Shown: positions 1-5,757, counted from the first letter of the stretch. The stretch is DNA of 7,088 nt from Nitrososphaeraceae archaeon (GCA_025937665.1 JAICQW010000089.1:1-7088), one strand, 5' to 3'. Numbers and translations are program-made. Notes: a model not told the origin generated them from the sequence alone.

Positions 1-27
1 CCATATACTAAGTAGTGATAACGAAGA

Positions 28-37
28 TTTATTATAA
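28..37 (+). promoter_or_regulatory. TATA-like box ahead of the small membrane protein gene
   Basis: The sequence TTTATTATAA resembles an archaeal TATA box. A transcript start about 27 bases beyond its centre would fall near base 60, just after a run of seven G and just before the first ATG. This is a motif-level call in AT-rich DNA and is not decisive. Confidence 0.35.
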
Positions 38-51
38 CACATGCCTTGTAG

Positions 52-77
52 AGGGGGGGACCATGAGAAACGGATAA
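52..77 (+). other. Four-codon mini-ORF (MRNG) with G-rich ribosome-binding-like tract
   Basis: A tract AGGGGGGG ends three bases before an ATG at base 63, a plausible position for a Shine-Dalgarno-like sequence. The frame reads M-R-N-G and ends in tandem TAA codons at 75-80. It is in the same frame as the TTG that starts the membrane protein at base 108. It may be a regulatory upstream ORF, or the relic of an older start cut off by nonsense codons. Only the sequence layout is seen; function is inference. Confidence 0.3.
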
Positions 78-107
78 TAAGGTCACGTTAGCATCTGTAG
101 AAACCAA

Positions 108-278
108 TTGAGCAAGAAAAAGAAGGCCTTGGTTATAGTAATAGCCTTTTTCGCAATAATTGGAATTCTTTTCGCCGTTCTAATAGGAATTTATTATTAC
201 ATGAGTCACAGAATGCAGCAAGAAATTGGTGAATCGATGGAGTCACATAACCCAAATCCTAATTTTAGCCCACCATGA
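108..278 (+). CDS. Small single-pass membrane protein, 56 aa, unknown function
   Basis: The frame is open from base 81 to a TGA at 276-278. The only reasonable start is TTG at 108, because no ATG or GTG lies in frame between the upstream TAA pair and the hydrophobic stretch. The product begins with a lysine cluster (SKKKKA). Residues about 7-30 then form a strongly hydrophobic helix ending in tyrosines (IGIYYYM), followed by a polar tail that ends NPNPNFSPP. Lysines before the helix favour a cytoplasmic N-terminus and an external C-terminal tail. I recognise no family, although short Lys-led single-helix proteins are common in this archaeal group. No Shine-Dalgarno sequence stands directly before the TTG. 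The gene converges on the multicopper oxidase, with 71 bases between the two stop codons. Coding status rests on the clean Lys-helix-polar-tail architecture. Confidence 0.55.
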   Translation: MSKKKKALVIVIAFFAIIGILFAVLIGIYYYMSHRMQQEIGESMESHNPNPNFSPP

Positions 279-349
279 ATCAAGGAGTAATATCAGCGTT
301 CTTAGGATAATTCAATAGTTTGAAGGAAATAACTCGTAGTTTCGTTTTA

Positions 350-1585
350 TTATGTGGGATCCGTTCTGGGTATCTCAACCGGATTTCCCCTAACATCAAA
401 AAGACCCATCCATCCAAGGTCGGTAAACAGAGTCTGGTGAGCGTGAAACATATAGGTGCCTGGATATGCGTAAGTAAATTCCATTATTCCTCTATCTCCT
501 TTTGCTAATGTTACTATATCTGTGAGAAAGTCGGCAGTTTTGTTCGTACCCGCAGAGTACCAATCAAACATAGCCCCGTGAACGTGAACCGAATTAACGG
601 GGTCGAATTCTAAAATATTTGCAACGTATACCCGGTATGGTTTGCCTGTATTTAACACAATGGGATTCATCATGTAGTCAAATGCCTTTCCATTCACAGT
701 GTAAATTTCATTGACTCTCTGTTCTCTGCCAGTACTCTCCTCGTTGCCATTTTCTTCATCATTTGAAGGAATAGGAACTTGGGTCACGTTACTCATGTTC
801 GTCTCCGTAGTATTGTTACCACTCAATTCAATAGGTAAGTTTGATTGTGCCCCTTCAATTGGTACTATCGGAGGCAATTCGGTCGGTCCTTCAAGATCTA
901 AATCCAAATCATAACCGTTAAGCAACATAGCCATTTCTTCCTTCTCGGGACGAGGTTCCTTTGGATCTATGATCATCATTCCGTATAATCCTCTGTTGAT
1001 ATGATCTGCCATTGGTTCTACGTGACAATAATATGGATAGACACCAAACGGTTGTGCAACGAATTCATACGTAAAACTTCTTCCCGGAGAAATAGTCCCT
1101 CCTGGCTGTCCAGTCTTTGTAAATGCGTTGTCTTTGCCGAAATTTATTGGTTGAGCATAAAATGAGTGAGCATTAGTATTATCATTGGAATTAATGACTC
1201 TAATTCGAACTACATCTCCTTCCGTAACCCTTATGGTCGGTCCAGGTATAGTACCGTTAAATGTCCAGCCTTCAAAGATGTGACCTTCATATGTTATAGG
1301 TATTTTTTGAGCTTCGTCAACAATTAGGGTAAATTGTCTCATTGTCTCTCCGGTTGCGTCTTTTGAGACATGACCACAATTAAAGTGGGTAAGGTATTCA
1401 ACTGGTGTCGGTTTCTTGCTCGGATCCGTAGTACAGTTCTTTATCTTATCATATTCCTGTTGAGAAATCGGAGATTCTGTGGCCTGGCCATTTACTGGAC
1501 TATTCAAGAACGGAAAATTTAGAGATGAAACAATCAAAATAACTGACAAAGCGAATGCTCTGAAAAATGCATTTTGCCTGAACAT
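350..1585 (-). CDS. Exported two-domain multicopper oxidase with an altered trinuclear copper site
   Basis: This is a secreted or surface cupredoxin protein of 411 residues. Residues 1-35 form a Sec-type signal peptide (hydrophobic core about 8-26, likely cleavage after NGQA). Domain 1 spans about 80-210 and contains the family stretch GWTFNGTIPGPTIRV (106-120). Its type 1 copper site appears as H140, C187 and H195, with L200 in the axial position. Domain 2 spans about 290-400 and has the paired-histidine motifs HVHG (334-337) and HAH (381-383) but no cysteine. Known families with this layout are laccase-like two-domain oxidases and copper nitrite reductases. Here the positions expected to give domain-1 trinuclear ligands are Y143, Q145 and Y186; only H188 remains. 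Residues about 225-292 form an Asn/Glu/Thr-rich linker with N-glycosylation sequons. Cys51 and Cys70 could form a disulfide. Substrate is unknown, and nitrite reductase or laccase activity should not be assumed. The ATG at 1585 fits a leaderless transcript. Confidence 0.93.
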   Translation of the reverse strand: MFRQNAFFRAFALSVILIVSSLNFPFLNSPVNGQATESPISQQEYDKIKNCTTDPSKKPTPVEYLTHFNCGHVSKDATGETMRQFTLIVDEAQKIPITYEGHIFEGWTFNGTIPGPTIRVTEGDVVRIRVINSNDNTNAHSFYAQPINFGKDNAFTKTGQPGGTISPGRSFTYEFVAQPFGVYPYYCHVEPMADHINRGLYGMMIIDPKEPRPEKEEMAMLLNGYDLDLDLEGPTELPPIVPIEGAQSNLPIELSGNNTTETNMSNVTQVPIPSNDEENGNEESTGREQRVNEIYTVNGKAFDYMMNPIVLNTGKPYRVYVANILEFDPVNSVHVHGAMFDWYSAGTNKTADFLTDIVTLAKGDRGIMEFTYAYPGTYMFHAHQTLFTDLGWMGLFDVRGNPVEIPRTDPT

Positions 1586-1605
1586 ACCTTGTTAACTATC
1601 TTTTC

Positions 1606-1614
1606 TAATAAATA
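1606..1614 (-). promoter_or_regulatory. TATA box of the multicopper oxidase gene
   Basis: On the minus strand this reads TATTTATTA. Its centre is about 25 bases upstream of the ATG at 1585, which puts the predicted transcript start at or within a few bases of the start codon. The AAGGT found directly before the ATG is too close to act as a Shine-Dalgarno sequence, so leaderless translation is the simplest reading. Confidence 0.5.
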
Positions 1615-1680
1615 CCTAAGCAAAGCAGTGGCAAGAGACAAATCCCACCTAATGGAACTTACACAGACTGTAATTACAAA

Positions 1681-1700
1681 TGTACTTAATTTCAAGTACA
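1681..1700. repeat. Perfect inverted repeat TGTACTT-N6-AAGTACA, possible operator
   Basis: Two 7-base arms (1681-1687 and 1694-1700) are exact reverse complements around the 6-base spacer AATTTC. The size and symmetry suit a dimeric helix-turn-helix regulator. The element lies about 95 bases upstream of the oxidase ATG and about 67 bases beyond its TATA box, and about 60 bases before the TATA-like box at 1759. It could serve either transcript. A weak hairpin is the alternative. Confidence 0.4.
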
Positions 1701-1727
1701 AGTAAAGGGACTGATGCGATAAATCAT

Positions 1728-1759
1728 GTTATGAGAAGTAATAAGCAGTTATGACAAGT
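1728..1759 (+). repeat. Tandem 12-bp direct repeat, 20-bp period, abutting a TATA-like box
   Basis: GTTATGAGAAGT (1728-1739) and GTTATGACAAGT (1748-1759) match at 11 of 12 positions. They start exactly 20 bp apart, close to two helical turns, so bound proteins would sit on the same DNA face. The second copy runs straight into the TATA-like box at 1759. This is the expected geometry for an activator or promoter-blocking repressor site; function is inferred. Confidence 0.4.
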
Positions 1760-1767
1760 TTTTAAAA
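1759..1767 (+). promoter_or_regulatory. TATA-like box upstream of a hairpin
   Basis: TTTTTAAAA lies directly after the paired direct repeats. A start about 27 bases beyond its centre falls near 1790, which would lead into the hairpin at 1820-1841. Such A/T runs are common in this DNA, so the call leans on the neighbouring repeats. Confidence 0.35.
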
Positions 1768-1789
1768 AAATTTCTACGAAATGTATCTG

Positions 1790-1858
1790 TCACTCAATCT
1801 TGCAATGAATGATATGGATGGTGCCACGTGTTAATGGCACCGGCACCAATCGTTTTCT
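1790..1858 (+). ncRNA. Candidate small RNA with a 7-bp hairpin and T-run
   Basis: GGTGCCA (1820-1826) and TGGCACC (1835-1841) pair perfectly around an 8-base loop. The right arm belongs to a tandem GGCACCGGCACC (1836-1847), so the left arm could pair with either copy. TTTT follows at 1853-1856, like a transcript 3' end. With the TATA-like box at 1759 this could be a transcript of about 70 bases. Ends are predicted, and the hairpin could instead be only a terminator or a protein-binding site. No known RNA family is recognised. Confidence 0.3.
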
Positions 1859-1880
1859 CTAAAACAAATCGCCGGATAAT

Positions 1881-1888
1881 TATTTAAA
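1881..1888 (+). promoter_or_regulatory. TATA-like box upstream of the second candidate RNA
   Basis: TATTTAAA lies within the AT-rich stretch 1876-1893. A start about 27 bases beyond its centre falls near 1911, six bases before the base of the hairpin at 1917-1955. Confidence 0.4.
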
Positions 1889-1910
1889 GTAATTTCTTCA
1901 GATTACAAAA

Positions 1911-1982
1911 ACAAAAATTGGTGGACCCGATTGGTTGAGGAAGAGGCCCACCAGTAATGGATATATTGCCTTGTTTTACTTT
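1911..1982 (+). ncRNA. Candidate structured small RNA (hairpin 1917-1955)
   Basis: TGGTGGACC (1919-1927) pairs with GGCCCACCA (1945-1953) with one A-C mismatch. An outer T-G wobble and an A-T pair extend the stem to 1917/1955. The 17-base loop includes GATTGGTTGA. A TATA-like box lies at the right distance upstream, and a T-rich stretch follows at 1971-1982. The GC-rich stem stands out from its AT-rich surroundings. Only very short reading frames cross it. No Rfam-type family is recognised; GAGGAAGAGG is only superficially like a conserved RNase P segment. Confidence 0.4.
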
Positions 1983-2076
1983 CGTAGAACAAAAATAAAA
2001 AATTTTCTAATCTGTAGACTTGTTATATTAACTTTCAGCCATTACATCATCTCGCTTAATTTCGCATTCCTTTAAA

Positions 2077-2095
2077 GTTTCAAAACATATGAAAC
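2077..2095. repeat. Inverted repeat GTTTCA-N7-TGAAAC
   Basis: The exact 6-base arms 2077-2082 and 2090-2095 flank the spacer AAACATA, directly after a TATA-like TTTAAAG. It could be an operator overlapping a promoter. Short dyads of this size do arise by chance in AT-rich DNA. Confidence 0.25.
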
Positions 2096-2234
2096 CCTCC
2101 ATATCTTCATCGTAACACCGATAGGGATGGTGATAACATAATTTGTTTAATGTTTATTTGTTCAGAATAATTAGCATAAGCCTAATCAAATAAGGATTTG
2201 TGATAGATTGCAAACAGTTCAACCTCTACGTTTT

Positions 2235-2251
2235 TAGAGAAAATTTCTCTA
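2235..2251. repeat. 17-base palindrome TAGAGAAAATTTCTCTA
   Basis: Eight-base arms are perfect reverse complements around a single central A (2243). With almost no spacer it is a poor RNA hairpin but a good shape for a symmetric protein-binding site. It lies about 165 bases upstream of the TATA box of the best RNA candidate, with no clear promoter directly beside it. Confidence 0.35.
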
Positions 2252-2398
2252 GCCTTAACATTATCCCGTCCAGAAAATCAAGGGCGAGCCTATCCCAGAT
2301 TGCCAAATTAATAACAAAATTCAGAAACTTAACTTGCAATTCTCCGTCTCAAAAGGAAATAGCAAAGGGTCAAGTTCTATAGCTTTCTTCTCAATTCC

Positions 2399-2408
2399 TT
2401 ATATAAAA
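2399..2408 (+). promoter_or_regulatory. Strong TATA-like box for the main RNA candidate
   Basis: TTATATAAAA is the closest match to an archaeal TATA box in the non-coding interval. Its centre is about 27 bases before base 2430, and the long hairpin begins nine to ten bases after that predicted start. Confidence 0.5.
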
Positions 2409-2429
2409 CCAGTAATCATTTGTTACGCT

Positions 2430-2515
2430 CTAAACACAGGCAACTGATGGGATTGGTTGATTGTTACTTGTTCATCGTTCAGCCGAGCCCTATCAGTTGC
2501 TTTACAAAGGATTTT
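2430..2515 (+). ncRNA. Candidate structured small RNA with long hairpin (2440-2500)
   Basis: GCAACTGAT (2440-2448) is the exact reverse complement of ATCAGTTGC (2492-2500). GGG (2449-2451) pairs with CCC (2488-2490), leaving one bulged T at 2491. After an A-G mismatch (2452/2487), TT pairs with GA (one wobble) and GGTTGA (2455-2460) pairs with TCAGCC (2479-2484), also with one wobble. The result is about 20 base pairs with one bulge, one mismatch and an 18-base loop. A good TATA box sits at the expected distance, and T-rich sequence follows (2513-2521). ACA stands three bases after the stem (2504-2506), as in H/ACA guides, but no canonical guide pocket or kink-turn is evident. No known family is assigned; it could also be a DNA-level palindrome. 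Confidence 0.5.
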
Positions 2516-2780
2516 CAATTTATGTGTACAAGTATCAAATTGATTATCTATGGAAATACCATCTCAATCACCTAATATTTGTTTTAAGTTCATTTCGTCA
2601 TTAATGTGCATTACGTCAAAAGATGAAAATGTTTAATCGTTACTAGGCTGAGATATCATATCAGTTGGCCTAACTAACTTTTTTACGTGTCATCGATATC
2701 ACTATTGCGTCCATGACTAACAGGTCCAAAATCCATGAACGTAGAAAACCTGGTGATGTATTATTTCCGTACATGTCTTG
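2516..2780. other. Gene-free stretch downstream of the helicase gene
   Basis: No coding frame is supported. An imperfect inverted repeat TAGGC...GCCTA (2644-2648 with 2668-2672) has an additional TGA/TCA pairing inside it. CAGGT (2721-2725) with ACCTG (2748-2752) could form a weak stem. Either might mark the 3' end of the minus-strand helicase transcript, but neither has a convincing U-tract. Confidence 0.4.
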
Positions 2781-5537
2781 TTACTTATCGTTCCAGAAAC
2801 CCCTATTAGTAACATATTGTCTTTCGGCGTCATAAATATTCTTGTACAAGTTTTCATCGTCTACATAATTGCGTAAAATACGTGCAGCTGTTTCGACGCC
2901 AATTCCATATCCTGATAGAACTGTTAGTGCTTTTTTGCCAAAATTGTTTATCAATGACGCAGTTTTCCAGGCTCTCTCAAATTTGTGATTCTGTTCAGAA
3001 TTGATTTCAGTCCCCTTTAATTTGCTCAAGATTATTTTGGAAAGTTCATAATCGGAAGAAAAAGTAGTAGTAATTAGTTTCGATCCACACTTTTTGCAAG
3101 ATATAGCGCCTAATATTTCCCTTGTTTCAACCAATCTTTCCCATTTACCACAACGGATACATATCAATCGATGTTTGGTTTTTTCCAGTCTCTCTTTGAT
3201 GAGCTCTAAAACTCCACGTTCAATGCTCAACGGTGAAGATGATGATTTGGAATGATGCTCAATAATGCTATTAGTCAACGGTGAAAAAGCCGACAAGTCT
3301 AGCCAATGAATTAGTATTTCCTTATTCCTTATCTTTCTCAATATCTCCTGCGTAGATTCTACATCGAATTTATCGTGGATCAACTCTCTTAACGATTCTT
3401 TGCTTATTGGAGTCTTAGAATATCTATCGTATATAAATCGGGCCGTTCGTTTGTCGTATACTGCGTTCTTATCAACTAAACCAAATCTCTTGGAGACTGT
3501 CCAGACTCTCCAATTCAAATTATATGTATTAGTTAAAGAAGTGATAAGTATCGTCTCCACGTCATACTCATCGTAAAGAATTCTTTCAATATTTCCTTTC
3601 GACAATCTGACAGACGAACTTAATAGAATTCTATATGGGTCTGACTTTGTTTCTACGAGATGTCCTACGTACGATGCTAGAAACGTTGAAAATAGTGATG
3701 ATAATGTGTTGTTTATCTTTGTTCCAAGAGTTGAATGGATTACAAGCGCGTTTTTAGAGTTCACACTTTCTATAACTATGTTACTAGAATCTGGAACTAT
3801 GGGGATTTTCTGTAGCGAGTTCTTGATGTCTGATCCAAGCTTTAGATTGTTATCCACAAGGGCCTTATTCCTGAGTTCGCCAACTTGTGCCGCAGTTTCA
3901 TAATCCACAGGAATCATTTCACCTACCCAATGGGGGATGTTTATTGGAGATCCAAAAACCTGTTCGACATTGACTTGAAGTTTGTTTTCATCCATACTTA
4001 CAATCCTCCACTGAGTACCTTTCAAGATAAAGACGTTACCTCTTTCTCCAAATTCACCTACAAACTGTTGATCCAAAGTTCCTATCCTTTTCTTCCTTAT
4101 GACGTCGATGACCTCAAATTTTACCATGTTGGGTATGGTCGAAATATTCTCAAAATAATATTTGTATGATTTTATTCTTCGAGCATAAGTATTACTGTTG
4201 GGGTCATACTTTATGATTCTAAAATTATCTAACAAGACCGCACATTGCTCTAAATCCGAAAAAGCAAGTTCTCTAAAAGGATACGCGCCTTTAATGATTT
4301 GGTAAACCTCGTCTAAATTTTTCGGTTCTGATGTTGACATTACAAATCCTACTAAATGATGCGCTGCTACATCCAACGAGTTTGTATGAGTATTTTGTAT
4401 TTCTAATGATCTCTTTTTCATTCTATTAATTATAGCCAAGCATTCTAACTCGTCATCTCCGCTGTTTGCTATTATCAACCCTTTTGCGGATTTGTAATTG
4501 ACGTGTCGACTTCTGCCGATCCTTTGTACTAGTTTTGAAACCTGTTTGGATGATCCATAGTGAATTACTAGTTCTACAGATCCAATGTCCAAACCCAACT
4601 CCAATGAAGAAGTGCAAACAACAATACCAGTAAGTCCATGTCTAAGTTTTTCTTCAGTTTCCTCACGTGTTTCCCTTGAAAGTGATCCGTGATGAACTTC
4701 AACTGGGATCTTGTTTTGATTTCTGATTGTAGTTCCAATGTATTCTGCCTCGTCTCTAGTATTTGTGAATAGCAACACAGATCCACAAATTTTGTTATCA
4801 CTCAAATAATTAAATACAAATTTGGCCGCATTACTTATCGAACCCGTGAGATACTTTACATCAATATCATAATTTCTAATAGTATTGTCCACAAGAATGG
4901 AACATTTTCTGTCAGTTCCACCAATAAAATTTGCGGCGTCTTTCAGATTTCCAATTGTTGCAGACAAACCTATTCTCACAGGATTATGGGTACTCAAGTT
5001 TTGTAAACGCTCAAGACTGACAGTTAGGTGCGTTCCTCTTTCATTGCCGATTAGCTCGTGAACTTCATCTATGATAATCCATCTTAGATACTTCAGAAAC
5101 GCCATGAATTTCTCTTGAGTTAGTATTATTCCGAGGGATTCAGGTGTAGTAATGAGAATGTGGGGAGGTTTTTTTACCATCTTCTGTTTTGCTGTTCTTG
5201 TCGTGTCTCCGTGTCTTATTTGAGCATCAAGGTTTCTCCTTTTTGCATAATCAATTATTCTCCGATGAACATCATTATTCAGTGCTCTTAAAGGTGTGAT
5301 ATATAGTACAAAAATTGCGTTATCTTCGACAAAATGGGGATTTCTCGCCCTCTCGTTTTCAAGGAGAGAAAGTATGGGAATCATAGAAGCTTCTGTCTTG
5401 CCAGATCCTGTGGGAGCAACTAGAAGGCAATTTTGATTGCGTGAAATTACTGGATAAGAAATTTTTTGAATTTTTGTAAGATTTTGAAATCCTTCGCGGC
5501 TAAAGGACTCTAAGATCTGTTGATCAATAACATTCAT
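2781..5537 (-). CDS. lhr: Lhr-type superfamily 2 helicase with C-terminal zinc motif
   Basis: The 918-residue product is an ATP-dependent nucleic-acid helicase of the archaeal Lhr family. RecA domain 1 carries the Walker A motif APTGSGKT (41-48), TPESL (131-135), DEVH (157-160) and SAT (192-194). RecA domain 2 carries TNTRDEAEYIG (258-268), HHGSLSRETREETE (282-295), TSSLELGLDIG (309-319) and QRIGRSRH (338-345). The winged-helix and Lhr-core region follows, with the conserved-looking FILKGTQWRIV segment (503-513). Near the C-terminus two CxxC pairs (C793/C796, C814/C817) form a probable zinc ribbon, and LSGYGIGVETAARIL (874-888) resembles a helix-hairpin-helix. Lhr proteins elsewhere translocate 3' to 5' and are linked to DNA repair and replication stress; the substrate here is not shown by sequence. 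All motor motifs look intact. The ATG directly follows the stop of the upstream small gene, suggesting translational coupling. Confidence 0.93.
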   Translation of the reverse strand: MNVIDQQILESFSREGFQNLTKIQKISYPVISRNQNCLLVAPTGSGKTEASMIPILSLLENERARNPHFVEDNAIFVLYITPLRALNNDVHRRIIDYAKRRNLDAQIRHGDTTRTAKQKMVKKPPHILITTPESLGIILTQEKFMAFLKYLRWIIIDEVHELIGNERGTHLTVSLERLQNLSTHNPVRIGLSATIGNLKDAANFIGGTDRKCSILVDNTIRNYDIDVKYLTGSISNAAKFVFNYLSDNKICGSVLLFTNTRDEAEYIGTTIRNQNKIPVEVHHGSLSRETREETEEKLRHGLTGIVVCTSSLELGLDIGSVELVIHYGSSKQVSKLVQRIGRSRHVNYKSAKGLIIANSGDDELECLAIINRMKKRSLEIQNTHTNSLDVAAHHLVGFVMSTSEPKNLDEVYQIIKGAYPFRELAFSDLEQCAVLLDNFRIIKYDPNSNTYARRIKSYKYYFENISTIPNMVKFEVIDVIRKKRIGTLDQQFVGEFGERGNVFILKGTQWRIVSMDENKLQVNVEQVFGSPINIPHWVGEMIPVDYETAAQVGELRNKALVDNNLKLGSDIKNSLQKIPIVPDSSNIVIESVNSKNALVIHSTLGTKINNTLSSLFSTFLASYVGHLVETKSDPYRILLSSSVRLSKGNIERILYDEYDVETILITSLTNTYNLNWRVWTVSKRFGLVDKNAVYDKRTARFIYDRYSKTPISKESLRELIHDKFDVESTQEILRKIRNKEILIHWLDLSAFSPLTNSIIEHHSKSSSSPLSIERGVLELIKERLEKTKHRLICIRCGKWERLVETREILGAISCKKCGSKLITTTFSSDYELSKIILSKLKGTEINSEQNHKFERAWKTASLINNFGKKALTVLSGYGIGVETAARILRNYVDDENLYKNIYDAERQYVTNRGFWNDK

Positions 5538-5666
5538 TCAACTTCTCGATTTTTCTGCTTCAGGATCCTGACTTGATTTGACGTTCATTTTCTCATGTAA
5601 TATAGTTACAAACAGCCCTGCAATAAACAGGCCTACTGCAATTTGAACCAAGGTATCAAAATTCAT
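5538..5666 (-). CDS. 42-aa single-pass membrane protein, first gene of the helicase operon
   Basis: This short frame starts at ATG 5666 and ends in TGA at 5540-5538, with the helicase ATG as the very next codon (TGAATG). The product begins MNFDTLVQIAVGLFIAGLF, has one hydrophobic helix at about residues 6-23, then a charged tail (HEKMNVK) ending in a Ser/Glu/Lys-rich stretch. A TATA box at 5696-5703 places a transcript start a few bases before the ATG, so this gene probably opens the operon, and no separate helicase promoter is apparent. I recognise no family. The acidic residue before the helix and the basic residues after it favour an external N-terminus and a cytoplasmic tail. It may tether a partner to the membrane, or its translation may simply set helicase translation by coupling. 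Support is the promoter position, the exact junction and the transmembrane pattern. Confidence 0.6.
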   Translation of the reverse strand: MNFDTLVQIAVGLFIAGLFVTILHEKMNVKSSQDPEAEKSRS

Positions 5667-5695
5667 TGATAATTATTCTAACCATACGTTTCTCA

Positions 5696-5703
5696 TTTAT
5701 AAA
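5696..5703 (-). promoter_or_regulatory. TATA box for the small membrane protein-helicase operon
   Basis: TTTATAAA, a perfect palindrome, is centred about 34 bases upstream of the ATG at 5666. The predicted start near 5673 leaves a leader of only a few bases. Because it is symmetric it could in principle also drive the plus strand, but the box at 5749 fits the DUF763 gene better. Confidence 0.55.
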
Positions 5704-5748
5704 TCGATTGAAATGCGAGACATTTTGGTTACCATGCCACCCTCTCAT

Positions 5749-5757
5749 GATATAAGA
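5749..5757 (+). promoter_or_regulatory. TATA box for the DUF763 gene
   Basis: GATATAAGA is centred near 5753. A transcript start about 27 bases on falls at about 5780, between the two candidate start codons (TTG 5778, GTG 5784). This supports a leaderless mRNA and argues against the out-of-frame ATG at 5771. Confidence 0.5.

Larger units (their letters stand above)
1983..2398. other. Gene-free AT-rich stretch with two small dyads
   Basis: No convincing coding frame is seen on either strand. A GTG-started frame at 2200-2382 lacks any protein-like pattern. The stretch holds TTTAAAG at 2071-2077, an inverted repeat GTTTCA-N7-TGAAAC at 2077-2095, a weak CACC/GGTG hairpin at 2116-2132, and the near-perfect palindrome at 2235-2251. 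I see no tRNA, rRNA or mobile element. Confidence 0.6.

Noticed and set aside
1..42. Minus-strand ATG frame at the left edge
   Set aside because: Only 14 codons lie in the window and nothing distinguishes them from chance.
320..914. Plus-strand frames antisense to the oxidase (320-508, 711-914)
   Set aside because: They lie opposite a clear conserved gene and show no protein-like features of their own.
1652..1834. Two 17-codon ATG frames (1652-1705 and 1781-1834)
   Set aside because: Too short, without ribosome-binding sites. One spans the 7-6-7 dyad and the other ends inside the 1820-1841 hairpin, so structure explains these bases better.
1935..1950. RNase P RNA, suggested by GAGGAAGAGG
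   Set aside because: The match to the conserved segment is partial, and no other conserved RNase P elements are seen in the AT-rich sequence that follows.
2200..2382. GTG-started 60-codon frame on the plus strand
   Set aside because: No ribosome-binding sequence, no recognisable domain or membrane pattern, and it crosses a 17-base palindrome. It looks like chance openness in AT-rich DNA.
2440..2506. Assignment of the long hairpin to the H/ACA guide RNA class
   Set aside because: An ACA does follow the stem, but the lower and upper stems are nearly continuous. Opening a pocket puts the target position about 19 bases from ACA rather than the usual 14-16, and no kink-turn is visible.
1586..2780. 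tRNA, CRISPR array or insertion sequence in the long non-coding interval
   Set aside because: No cloverleaf with T-arm, no regularly spaced repeats beyond the two-copy 12-mer, and no transposase remnants or terminal inverted repeats were found by eye.
3706..4801. Frames overlapping the helicase on either strand (3706-3903, 3885-4169, 4574-4801)
   Set aside because: Alternative frames of a strongly conserved coding sequence; no independent support.
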